From: Leptobacterium sp964389205
GTDB taxonomy: Bacteria > Bacteroidota > Bacteroidia > Flavobacteriales > Flavobacteriaceae
Length of the DNA stretch: 64,000 nt
Reading direction: 5' to 3'
Assembly (NCBI GenBank): GCA_964389205.1
Contig: CAYMDH010000005.1
Coordinates: 45,393 to 109,392, forward strand
The notes under the pieces were generated by a model. It was not told the origin of the DNA. It worked only from the letters and a program-made list of their open reading frames with translations, and did not search any database. Below, piece by piece: positions 1 through 7,991 of the stretch. The translations under genes and the position numbers were made by a program. The stretch's first letter is position 1, and each line of letters opens with the position of its first letter.

Positions 1-873
1 AACCACTACATCTGCATCTTCCATCAAAAACATATCTTGATGTTTTGATCTGCTCTTTACATCCAATCCTGCATGATATGGAACCGCATTTATACCATTC
101 ACTTGAAGTGTTTGCGCTAATTCTTCTACTTTTTTTCGACTCAAACAATACATAATACCAGATTTACCTTGGTTTTGTTTGATAAATCGAATAATGTCTG
201 CATCTACATTTTTAGTCTTTGGGCGTACTTCATAATACAAATTAGGTCTATTAAATGATGCTTTAAAAGTACTGGCATCTGTAATTCCTAAATTTTTAAG
301 TATATCATCTTGAACTTTTGGTGTTGCAGTAGCTGTTAGCGCAATTACTGGTATGGAATCATCAAGGCGCTTTATTATTGTTTTTAAGTTTCTATATTCA
401 GGTCTAAAATCATGTCCCCATTCTGAAATACAATGTGCTTCGTCTATAGCAACAAAAGAAATCTTTACTGATTGCAAAAACTCAACATATTCTTCTTTTG
501 TTAGCGATTCTGGAGCTACGTATAACAATTTTGTTATTCCAGAAGTAATATCATTTTTTACTTGTTTTACTTCTGTCTTATTTAATGAAGAATTTAAAAC
601 ATGAGCAATTCCATCATTATCAGAAATACCTCTAATTGCATCTACCTGATTTTTCATGAGCGCTATTAAAGGAGAAACAACAATCGCGGTTCCTTCTTTT
701 ATCAATGCAGGAAGTTGATAACACAATGATTTTCCACCTCCTGTAGGCATAATTACAAAACAATTCTCGCCATTTACAATGCTTTTTATAACGTCTTCTT
801 GTAGTCCTTTGAATTGGCTAAATCCAAAATATTGTTTTAATGCTGCGTGTAAGTCAATTTCAACTAAACTCAT
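1..873 (-). CDS. recQ: ATP-dependent DNA helicase RecQ, N-terminal part (cut by window edge)
   Basis: RecQ unwinds DNA 3' to 5' in recombination and replication-fork repair. My translation of the minus strand from an ATG gives 291 residues, and the gene runs off the left edge, so the C-terminal half is not visible. Superfamily 2 motifs appear in order: the Q-motif area with FGFSQFKGLQ near residue 15, motif I MPTGGGKS, motif Ia VVSPLIALM, motif II DEAHCISEWGHDFRPEY (the DEAH box plus the RecQ aromatic loop) and motif III ALTATAT. The start of domain 2 follows with the motif IV-like stretch GIMYCLSRKK. It is divergent from kdsD, with about 83 bases between the starts. The reading frame is intact throughout. 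Confidence 0.95.
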   Translation of the reverse strand, partial: MSLVEIDLHAALKQYFGFSQFKGLQEDVIKSIVNGENCFVIMPTGGGKSLCYQLPALIKEGTAIVVSPLIALMKNQVDAIRGISDNDGIAHVLNSSLNKTEVKQVKNDITSGITKLLYVAPESLTKEEYVEFLQSVKISFVAIDEAHCISEWGHDFRPEYRNLKTIIKRLDDSIPVIALTATATPKVQDDILKNLGITDASTFKASFNRPNLYYEVRPKTKNVDADIIRFIKQNQGKSGIMYCLSRKKVEELAQTLQVNGINAVPYHAGLDVKSRSKHQDMFLMEDADVVV

Positions 874-895
874 TCCTTCTTTTTACTATTTTACA

Positions 896-903
896 TACAT
901 TTG
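896..903 (+). promoter_or_regulatory. Probable promoter -7 box upstream of kdsD
   Basis: TACATTTG matches the Bacteroidota -7 consensus TAnnTTTG exactly and lies about 53 bases before the TTG start of the kdsD gene. No clear TTG -33 element is seen at the usual 17-23 base spacing, so this is a partial match. Confidence 0.5.
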
Positions 904-956
904 CATTAACTAAAGATAACACATTCTTTAATTTTACAAAATAAAAAATAAAAATT

Positions 957-1922
957 TTGAGTAATCAAAGTACGATTATTGATATTGCCAAAAAAGTAAT
1001 AAAAATGGAGGCACTATCAATAGAAAATCTAATCCCTCTAATTGACGAAGAATTTGCTAATGCAGTAACTCATATTTATAACTCTAAAGGTCGTGTTATT
1101 ATTACGGGTATTGGTAAAAGTGCCGTTATAGCTACTAAAATTGTAGCTACCTTAAACTCTACTGGAACTGCAGCCATTTTTATGCATGCAGCAGATGCTA
1201 TTCATGGTGATTTAGGAACTATTCAATTTGACGATGTAGTTATATGTATTTCTAAGAGCGGAAATACCCCTGAAATTAAAGTATTGGTTCCTCTAATAAA
1301 AAATGGAGGTAATAAATTAATAGCAATAACTGGGAATAAAAATTCATTTCTGGGAGAGCAAGCAGATTTTGTGTTAAATTCTTTTGTTGAAAAGGAAGCT
1401 TGTCCAAATAATTTAGCACCAACTACAAGTACTACCGCTCAATTAGTTATTGGAGATGCTTTAGCAGTTTGTTTATTAGAAATAAAAGGATTCAGTAGTA
1501 AAGATTTTGCAAAGTTCCATCCTGGTGGAGCTTTAGGGAAAAAATTATATTTAAGAGTTCATGATATTTCTTCTACAAATAGTAAGCCATTTGTAAACCC
1601 TAAATCCAATGTAAAAGAAGTAATTATTGAAATTTCGGAAAAAATGCTAGGGGTCGCAGCTGTAGTTGAAAATGAAAAAATTATAGGTATAGTTACAGAT
1701 GGAGATATACGTAGAATGCTTAACACTCATGATAATATTAATGGATTAACAGCCAAAGATATTATGAGTTTGAATCCAAAATGTATAGAGGAAAATGAAA
1801 TGGCAGTAGATGCTTTAGATTTAATGGAAACTAATAAAATTTCTCAACTACTTGTAGAGAAAGATGGAAAATATGCTGGAGTAGTTCATATACATAATTT
1901 GATAAAAGAAGGAATCATATAA
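957..1922 (+). CDS. kdsD: Arabinose-5-phosphate isomerase (SIS plus two CBS domains)
   Basis: KdsD interconverts D-ribulose 5-phosphate and D-arabinose 5-phosphate, the first step of Kdo synthesis for lipopolysaccharide. The 321-residue length is normal for the family. An N-terminal SIS domain carries GIGKSA (residues 51-56), SKSGNT (99-104) and the conserved HPGGALG (188-194). Two CBS domains follow from about residue 203 to the end. The start is taken as TTG because the first in-frame Met (residue 17) would remove part of the N-terminal helix typical of KdsD. The stop overlaps the tatC start (TAATG), indicating translational coupling. LptB and Lnt nearby fit an envelope role. Confidence 0.93.
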   Translation: MSNQSTIIDIAKKVIKMEALSIENLIPLIDEEFANAVTHIYNSKGRVIITGIGKSAVIATKIVATLNSTGTAAIFMHAADAIHGDLGTIQFDDVVICISKSGNTPEIKVLVPLIKNGGNKLIAITGNKNSFLGEQADFVLNSFVEKEACPNNLAPTTSTTAQLVIGDALAVCLLEIKGFSSKDFAKFHPGGALGKKLYLRVHDISSTNSKPFVNPKSNVKEVIIEISEKMLGVAAVVENEKIIGIVTDGDIRRMLNTHDNINGLTAKDIMSLNPKCIEENEMAVDALDLMETNKISQLLVEKDGKYAGVVHIHNLIKEGII

Positions 1923-2746
1923 TGGCAAAAAAACAAGCTCAAGAGATGTCTTTTTTAGATCATTTAGAAGATTTAAGATGGCATTTAATTAGGTCTACTA
2001 TCGCCGTTCTCATATTTGGGATTGCTGCTTTTTTTGCAAAAGATTTTATTTTTGATGTTATTCTTTTTGGACCAAAACAAGCAGATTTTCTTACCTATGA
2101 GTTCTTTTGTAAAATTTCTAAAACACTTGGTTTTGATGAAACTTTTTGTGCTGGAGAAATTCCGTTTAGAATACAAAGTAGAACCATGGCTGGACAATTC
2201 TCTGCACATATATGGACTTCTATCTGGGCTGGTTTTATTGTAGCATTTCCATATATTCTCTATGAATTATGGAAATTTATAAGCCCTGGTTTATATGATA
2301 ATGAACGTAAAAGCTCTCGTGGATTTATATTTATAGCTTCTATTTTGTTCTTTATTGGTGTTCTTTTTGGGTATTATATTATAGCTCCTTTATCTATTAA
2401 TTTTTTAGGAAGCTATAAAGTAAGTCAAGAGATTCATAATGATATAGATATTAGCTCTTATATCTCTACCATTAGAGCTTCAGTTATTGCTGCCGGAATA
2501 ATTTTCGAACTACCTATCTTAATTTATTTCTTAACAAAAATGGGGCTAGTAACTCCGGAAATTTTAAAAAAATATAGAAAATTCGCATTGGTTTTAGTGC
2601 TTATCTTATCTGCTATTATTACACCTCCGGATATCACTAGTCAAATAGTTGTAGCAATTCCCATATTAGTTCTATATCAAATAAGTATACGTGTTTCTAA
2701 AATTGTAATAAAGAGACAAGAAAAAAAATTAAAAGAAGATGAGTGA
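1922..2746 (+). CDS. tatC: Sec-independent protein translocase subunit TatC
   Basis: TatC is the inner-membrane receptor for twin-arginine signal peptides in the Tat system, which exports folded proteins. The 274-residue protein starts with the family signature SFLDHLEDLRWHLIRS near residues 10-25 and keeps FPYILYELWKFISPGL, the conserved first cytoplasmic loop region. About six hydrophobic segments are visible, and the C-terminus is a charged cytoplasmic tail. It overlaps kdsD by one base and the next gene by eight bases, so the three genes are probably cotranscribed. No tatA or tatB is in the window. Confidence 0.96.
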   Translation: MAKKQAQEMSFLDHLEDLRWHLIRSTIAVLIFGIAAFFAKDFIFDVILFGPKQADFLTYEFFCKISKTLGFDETFCAGEIPFRIQSRTMAGQFSAHIWTSIWAGFIVAFPYILYELWKFISPGLYDNERKSSRGFIFIASILFFIGVLFGYYIIAPLSINFLGSYKVSQEIHNDIDISSYISTIRASVIAAGIIFELPILIYFLTKMGLVTPEILKKYRKFALVLVLILSAIITPPDITSQIVVAIPILVLYQISIRVSKIVIKRQEKKLKEDE

Positions 2747-3086
2747 TTTAGTTAAAGAATTTGATGACTATCGTTCTAGAATGAACGAACGAATTTTAGA
2801 AGATAATAATAAGATCATTAAGCGAATTTTTAATCTTGACACCAATGCTTATATGCCTGGTGCTTTAGATGTAAAAACAAAGGAGCTTCTAGGCTTGGTT
2901 GCCTCTGCTGTACTTCGTTGTGATGATTGTATTAAATATCATTTAGAAACATGTCATAAAATAGGATTATCTAAAGAAGAAGTGATGGAATCTATGGGCA
3001 TTGCAACCTTAGTTGGAGGTACTATTGTGATTCCTCATCTTAGAAGAGCTTATGAATTTTGGGATGCTTTAGAAGCTAATTCATAA
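2739..3086 (+). CDS. AhpD-like / carboxymuconolactone decarboxylase family protein
   Basis: A 115-residue all-helical protein of the AhpD/CMD fold. The visible key feature is C61-D-D-C64 followed by H68, the redox CxxC plus His arrangement of alkylhydroperoxidase-type members. Family knowledge suggests a thiol peroxidase or disulfide reductase activity, but the substrate cannot be read from sequence. It overlaps tatC by eight bases, the same arrangement as the tatC-kdsD junction, so it is the third gene of a compact operon. There is no signal peptide, so it is cytoplasmic. A second, longer AhpD-like protein occurs much further downstream in the window. Confidence 0.85.
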   Translation: MSDLVKEFDDYRSRMNERILEDNNKIIKRIFNLDTNAYMPGALDVKTKELLGLVASAVLRCDDCIKYHLETCHKIGLSKEEVMESMGIATLVGGTIVIPHLRRAYEFWDALEANS

Positions 3087-3178
3087 ACTACAGCAGGTTA
3101 AATTAATTATAAATACGAAATACAATATCAAAGAGTAGATTAGTTTTTCTATTTTTAGCGTATACTGAATATCAATAG

Positions 3179-3283
3179 ATGAAACCGACACAATTAAAAA
3201 AATCTTTAAAAATATATTGCAATGATTATTTTAATCGTCAAAGATTCCATCTGATCTCTAAAGCAATAAATATCAACAGATGA
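3179..3283 (+). CDS. Possible 34-residue small protein overlapping the lptB start
   Basis: An ATG-started ORF of 34 codons fills most of the gap before lptB. It ends in TGA inside ATGA, the same overlap seen at coupled gene pairs. The product would be basic (MKPTQLKKSLKIYC at the start) with no recognisable domain. Its start sits in one copy of an 18-base near-identical direct repeat whose second copy surrounds the lptB start. It may be a true leader or small protein, or a chance ORF in a leader sequence. I do not recognise it. Confidence 0.25.
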   Translation: MKPTQLKKSLKIYCNDYFNRQRFHLISKAININR

Positions 3284-4020
3284 AACTTAGAGCAGAAAAT
3301 ATTATGAAGTCCTATAAAGGACGAAAAGTGGTGAAAGGTATTTCGCTAGAAGTAAATAGAGGTGAGATTGTAGGGCTCCTTGGCCCAAATGGTGCTGGAA
3401 AAACTACTTCTTTTTATATGATTGTTGGTCTTATTAAACCCAATGGCGGGAAAATCTATCTTGACGATATGGAAATCACTAAGTTTCCTATGTATAAAAG
3501 AGCTCAAAATGGTATAGGGTACTTGGCTCAAGAAGCTTCTGTTTTTAGGAAACTAAGCATTGAAGATAATATTATGAGTGTTCTTCAGCTTACTAAGCTC
3601 TCTAAAAAAGAGCAGCACATGAAAATGGAGTCTCTTATTGAAGAATTTAGTTTAAATCATATTAGAAAAAATCGTGGAGATTTACTTTCTGGTGGAGAAA
3701 GAAGAAGAACAGAAATTGCTAGAGCCTTAGCAACAGATCCTAAGTTTATATTATTAGACGAACCTTTTGCAGGAGTAGATCCTGTTGCTGTAGAAGATAT
3801 ACAGCGTATTGTAGCGCATCTTAAAGATAAGAATATTGGAATTCTAATTACAGATCATAATGTACAAGAAACTTTAGCTATTACAGAACGTTCTTATTTG
3901 ATGTTTGAAGGAAGTATTCTTAAGGCTGGTGAACCTGAAGAATTGGCCGCAGATGAAATGGTTCGTAAAGTGTACCTAGGGCAAAACTTTGAATTGCGTA
4001 AAAAAAGACTTGATTTTTAA
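3280..4020 (+). CDS. lptB: LPS export ABC transporter ATP-binding protein LptB
   Basis: LptB is the cytoplasmic ATPase that powers LptFG-driven extraction of LPS from the inner membrane. The 246-residue protein has all ABC motifs: Walker A GPNGAGKT (35-42), the Q-loop region YLAQEASVFR (81-90, the LptB hallmark), signature LSGGE (136-140) and Walker B FILLDE (156-161). The D-loop GVDP and H-loop TDHNVQET follow. Length and sequence match LptB rather than a generic ABC ATPase. Its stop lies only five bases from the pssA stop on the other strand, leaving no room for a separate terminator. Confidence 0.96.
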   Translation: MKLRAENIMKSYKGRKVVKGISLEVNRGEIVGLLGPNGAGKTTSFYMIVGLIKPNGGKIYLDDMEITKFPMYKRAQNGIGYLAQEASVFRKLSIEDNIMSVLQLTKLSKKEQHMKMESLIEEFSLNHIRKNRGDLLSGGERRRTEIARALATDPKFILLDEPFAGVDPVAVEDIQRIVAHLKDKNIGILITDHNVQETLAITERSYLMFEGSILKAGEPEELAADEMVRKVYLGQNFELRKKRLDF

Positions 4021-4025
4021 CGTAT

Positions 4026-4787
4026 TTAAACTGCAATAACTTTCTTATTATTCAATATAGATAATAGAATATATAACACTATAATTAATGGTATTGCTAT
4101 AAATTTTAAAACAATGATTATTAATAAACTAAGGATTAAAAATAAATAGCGAGTTTTATTTTCTTTCCATTTTAAGCTTTTAAATTTTAATCCAAATAAA
4201 GGGATATTTGCATTCATTAAAAAAGTACTTAAAAGTATACTACTAATTAAAAACCATTTATTTCTTATCAAATCATTGATCCAATCTATATTTTGATATT
4301 CTAAAATTAAAGGGAATGACAAAATTAATATAGCATTTGCCGGAGTTGGCAAACCTATAAAAGAAGTTGTTTGATTTTCATCAATATTAAATTTTGCCAA
4401 TCTATATGCAGCGCCAAGTGTAATTAAAAAACCTAAAAAGGGAACTAGATTTAATTCTGAATCCATCCATGACATTGTTAATGTAATATCATCCCCTATT
4501 GCAACGCCAATATTGTTTTCTGGATGGAGGTTCATTAATAACTGAAACATTACCAGACCTGGTACCAATCCTGAAGTGACCATATCGGCTAAAGAATCTA
4601 ATTGTAACCCCAGCTCACTTCGCACATCCAATACTTTAGCTGACAGTCCATCAAAAAAATCAAAAACAATTCCTAAAAAAACAAAAAGCCCTGCGGTTGT
4701 TAACTCATTGCTTGCTGCAAATACTGTAGCAATGCATCCACAAAGTAAATTGAGTAAGGTAATCAAATTAGGAATATGCTTTTTCAT
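4026..4787 (-). CDS. pssA: CDP-diacylglycerol-serine O-phosphatidyltransferase
   Basis: PssA makes phosphatidylserine from CDP-diacylglycerol and serine, the route to phosphatidylethanolamine. The 253-residue polytopic membrane protein has the CDP-alcohol phosphatidyltransferase motif spread over residues 45-66: DG..AK, then G...D...D with the usual spacing. The AR dipeptide of the canonical motif is AK here, a conservative change. About seven hydrophobic segments are visible. It is convergent with lptB and divergent from lnt, so it is probably monocistronic. Another CDP-alcohol transferase substrate cannot be fully excluded, but size and N-terminal sequence (MKKHIPNLITLLNLLCGC) fit PssA. Confidence 0.9.
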   Translation of the reverse strand: MKKHIPNLITLLNLLCGCIATVFAASNELTTAGLFVFLGIVFDFFDGLSAKVLDVRSELGLQLDSLADMVTSGLVPGLVMFQLLMNLHPENNIGVAIGDDITLTMSWMDSELNLVPFLGFLITLGAAYRLAKFNIDENQTTSFIGLPTPANAILILSFPLILEYQNIDWINDLIRNKWFLISSILLSTFLMNANIPLFGLKFKSLKWKENKTRYLFLILSLLIIIVLKFIAIPLIIVLYILLSILNNKKVIAV

Positions 4788-4823
4788 TAGGCTGCTTGTA
4801 TAAAAAATACAAGATATTCATTT

Positions 4824-4868
4824 TAACCCGAATTATGCAATAGAAAGTCTATTACATAATTCGAGTTT
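4824..4868. repeat. Long imperfect inverted repeat between pssA and lnt
   Basis: CGAATTATGCAATAGA and TCTATTACATAATTCG form a hairpin with 15 of 16 pairs and a three-base AAG loop. Pairing continues imperfectly outward to about 22 positions per arm. It lies between two divergent genes and is not followed by a T-tract, so it is not a standard terminator. It could be an operator, a processed RNA hairpin or a remnant of a small repeat element. Confidence 0.6.
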
Positions 4869-4994
4869 AATAACGAAATTCCAATTTTCAGTTTTTAAAA
4901 AATAATCATTTTTGATTCTTTTATGGTTTTATGATGGGGTAATTATTATTTTTACTTCTTCGTCAATCAAAATTAATTAATCGTTATTACCCTA

Positions 4995-6614
4995 ATGTCA
5001 AAAAACAATTACTTATTAGCCATTGCTTCTGGTTTGTTATTAGCAGTTGGCTGGCCTACCTATGGTTTTCCAATACTGTTATTTGTGGCCTTTGTTCCTT
5101 TATTAGTTGTTGAAAAAAGAATACGATTGGGAGTACAAAAAAAAAAGGGGTTAAAGGTATTTATTACTTCCTATATAACATTTGTAACCTGGAATGCCAT
5201 CACTACCTGGTGGTTGTGGTATTCTACTCCATTTGGGATGTTTTTTGCTATCTTGGTAAACTCTTTGTTGATGGCTTTGGTTTTTTTATTTTTCCATCAT
5301 ATAGCAAGGCGATTACCCTCTAAAATTCATCTGTTATTTCTAGTACTTATTTGGATATCATTTGAAAAATTTCATTTAAACTGGGATTTTTCATGGCCGT
5401 GGCTCAATTTGGGAAATGCTTTTTCTGAAGTTCCTTCTTGGATACAATGGTATGAGTATACTGGTGTTTTTGGAGGAAGTCTCTGGATTTGGCTCGTTAA
5501 TATTGGAGTTTTTAAATTCTATGAAACATATCGCCCATCTAATAATAAAAGGAAACGATCTATAGAGGTTGCCAAACTGGTTTTGTATGTTGCCATTCCT
5601 ATCATTATATCTAACATTATTTATATAAATTACAAAACACCTTCTAAAACTGTTACTGTTCTTCTTTTACAACCTAATGTAGATCCGTATACAGAAAAGT
5701 TTGATCGAGAAAATATCGAGTCTGCTTTAGAATTAGTTAGCATGGTGCAGAAAGAAGTTTCTAGCGAGGTAGATTTTGTAATTGCTCCAGAAACTGCCTT
5801 AGCACGTCTAACACCCATAGATCAATTTGATTATACTAAAGAAAAAAAAGCATTACAATCACTAACAGAATTTTATCCAAACCTCAACATACTAACAGGG
5901 GTTGATTTTTATAAACTTTATTTAAAAGAAAAAGAAAAGCCTACAAAAACTGCTAATAAAACTTCTAGGGGGGATTGGGTAGATTATTATAATGCAGCAG
6001 TGCTTATCAATAAAAATACCACTGCACAATCATATATAAAGTCTAAACTTGTGGTTGGTGTTGAAACATTTCCTTTTAAAAATATTTTAGAGCCTTTATT
6101 AGGAGATATTATGCTAGACTTAGGAGGTACGATTTCTGCAAGAGGAACACAAAAAGAAAGAGTGGTTTTTAATTCTATCGATAAAGAATACAAAGCAGCT
6201 CCTGTAATTTGTTATGAATCTATTTATGGAGAATTTGTAACAGATTATATTAAAGAAGGAGCAAATTTTCTGGCTATTATTACTAATGATGCATGGTGGG
6301 ATAATACAGAAGGGCACAAACAACACTTGAGTTATGCAAAATTAAGAGCAATAGAAACAAGACGAAGTATTGCTCGTAGTGCAAATACTGGTATTTCGGC
6401 TTTTATTAATCAAAAAGGAGAGGTTGTTAAGAAACTAGATTATGGATTAAAAGGAAGTATTCAAAGTACTATTGCTGTTAACACAAAGCAAACTTTTTAT
6501 GTAACTTATGGTGATTTTATTGCACGCATTGCAGTTCTTTTATCTGCATTAATTGCATTATATGCTTTTGCTATAAAACGAGGAGCTAAAAAATCATTGT
6601 CCTCTGTAAAATAA
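4995..6614 (+). CDS. lnt: Apolipoprotein N-acyltransferase
   Basis: Lnt adds the third acyl chain to the N-terminal Cys of lipoproteins in the inner membrane. The 539-residue protein has about six hydrophobic segments in the first 210 residues, then a nitrilase-fold periplasmic domain, then a final membrane helix near residues 505-528. The Glu-Lys-Cys triad is visible as E266 (APETALAR), K349 (YIKSKLVVGVE) and C406 (ICYESIYGE). The VVGVE segment departs slightly from the usual VPFGE loop, but its Glu is kept. The final 21 bases overlap the end of the convergent sugar-transferase gene. Several lipoproteins in this window would be substrates. Confidence 0.94.
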   Translation: MSKNNYLLAIASGLLLAVGWPTYGFPILLFVAFVPLLVVEKRIRLGVQKKKGLKVFITSYITFVTWNAITTWWLWYSTPFGMFFAILVNSLLMALVFLFFHHIARRLPSKIHLLFLVLIWISFEKFHLNWDFSWPWLNLGNAFSEVPSWIQWYEYTGVFGGSLWIWLVNIGVFKFYETYRPSNNKRKRSIEVAKLVLYVAIPIIISNIIYINYKTPSKTVTVLLLQPNVDPYTEKFDRENIESALELVSMVQKEVSSEVDFVIAPETALARLTPIDQFDYTKEKKALQSLTEFYPNLNILTGVDFYKLYLKEKEKPTKTANKTSRGDWVDYYNAAVLINKNTTAQSYIKSKLVVGVETFPFKNILEPLLGDIMLDLGGTISARGTQKERVVFNSIDKEYKAAPVICYESIYGEFVTDYIKEGANFLAIITNDAWWDNTEGHKQHLSYAKLRAIETRRSIARSANTGISAFINQKGEVVKKLDYGLKGSIQSTIAVNTKQTFYVTYGDFIARIAVLLSALIALYAFAIKRGAKKSLSSVK

Positions 6615-7988
6615 TACTGTACTTAACGTCTTAATCACAATATTTAAATCCAGAACAAAACTGCGATGCTTAATATAATAAAGGTCATATTGTAATTTCC
6701 TCAAGCTATCTTCTTTTGAAGAGCCATATTCATAGCTAACTTGTGCCCAACCCGTTAATCCTGGCTTAATAACATGTCGCGTTTCATAAAAAGGCAATTC
6801 TAACGACAATTGACTCACAAACTCAGGACGCTCTGGACGAGGCCCTATAATGCTCATATTTCCTTTTAAAATATTAAAAAATTGAGGGATTTCATCTAAT
6901 CTAGATTTTCGTAGAAACTTCCCGAATTTTGTCACCCTATAATCGTTCTTTTCTGCCCATACGGCTCCATCCTTTTCTGCATTAATTACCATAGTTCTAA
7001 ACTTATATATAGTAAATGGAATTCCATTTTTACCTACCCGTTGTTGCGTATAAAACAAGGGACCTCGATTGCTAAAACGATTTCCAATTAAAACAACAGG
7101 AATGGATAAGAAACAAAATAAAATACCCAGTATCGAAATAAAAATATCAAACAGTCGATTTGCAAAAAGATATAATTTATTTTGATTACTACGGCTAAAT
7201 GGAAAATACTTATAGAACTCTTGCCCTATGTATTGTATAGGAACCCTATTTGTTAATTCTTCATATACTTGAGCATATTCTTTTATAGGAAGTCCGCTTT
7301 CTAAAAGTAGGATTAAATCAGAAAATAACTTCTTAGAAAATTCATCTCTTTGATTGCTGGCAATAATAATTTCAGAAACACTGTTTTCTCTTACAACATC
7401 TATAATTTGATCGTTATTTAACGAACGTAAAGCTGGAAAATCTTTTGGCGTATTTGCTTTTTCATCTAAACTATAATATCCTATTACTTTAAAAGTACTA
7501 GAAGTTTCTGATATTGCCTTATAAATAACATTGATTTCTTTAAAACTACCAATAAATATATAGTTCTTGTAAAATAAAGGAGAGGATATAAAAAAGATAT
7601 AGGCCCACCTCCAAAATAATAAAGAAAATGTAATAGCAAATAAAAAGTAAACAATTTGCAATCTATTGTCAGGCAATACTGGTGTTAAAAATGGTGTCAA
7701 CAAATACATTAAAACCGTTAATGCAGAAACAATTATAATATTGGGGAAAATCAAGTAAAATTTACTTGATTTCTGAAGATTGTATAATTCAAAAATATTA
7801 GCAAAAAATACAAAATAAACGATAAGAACCAATGTCCATAACCAACGATCGCTGGCAATCATAAAATAATCGAATGTAAATAATGTAGATACGAGGTATA
7901 AACCTGATAGCACACTAGCTACATCAAAAATTCGAAGTAAAGTTCTTCTTTCTGACAAATCAAAATGTATATATGGCTTGGAGGGCAT
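6594..7988 (-). CDS. Polyprenyl glycosylphosphotransferase, WcaJ type (initiating sugar transferase)
   Basis: This enzyme would transfer a sugar 1-phosphate from a nucleotide sugar to undecaprenyl phosphate, starting repeat-unit assembly. The 464 residues show four to five N-terminal membrane segments (to about 135), a CoA-binding-like Rossmann region (about 140-245), a further hydrophobic hairpin (about 278-300) and the bacterial sugar transferase domain. The catalytic domain carries RVGKNGIPFTIYKFRTM, the D365-E366 dyad (RLDEIPQ) and GPRPERPEF. All expected residues are present, unlike in the smaller sugar transferase at the other end of the locus. It is the last gene in the direction of transcription, and its end overlaps lnt. 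Confidence 0.92.
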   Translation of the reverse strand: MPSKPYIHFDLSERRTLLRIFDVASVLSGLYLVSTLFTFDYFMIASDRWLWTLVLIVYFVFFANIFELYNLQKSSKFYLIFPNIIIVSALTVLMYLLTPFLTPVLPDNRLQIVYFLFAITFSLLFWRWAYIFFISSPLFYKNYIFIGSFKEINVIYKAISETSSTFKVIGYYSLDEKANTPKDFPALRSLNNDQIIDVVRENSVSEIIIASNQRDEFSKKLFSDLILLLESGLPIKEYAQVYEELTNRVPIQYIGQEFYKYFPFSRSNQNKLYLFANRLFDIFISILGILFCFLSIPVVLIGNRFSNRGPLFYTQQRVGKNGIPFTIYKFRTMVINAEKDGAVWAEKNDYRVTKFGKFLRKSRLDEIPQFFNILKGNMSIIGPRPERPEFVSQLSLELPFYETRHVIKPGLTGWAQVSYEYGSSKEDSLRKLQYDLYYIKHRSFVLDLNIVIKTLSTVLFYRGQ

Positions 7989-7991
7989 GTA

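Noticed and set aside
353..604. Plus-strand ORF inside the recQ region
   Set aside because: It runs opposite to the clear RecQ coding frame, has no recognisable domain, and the RecQ reading frame is intact across it.
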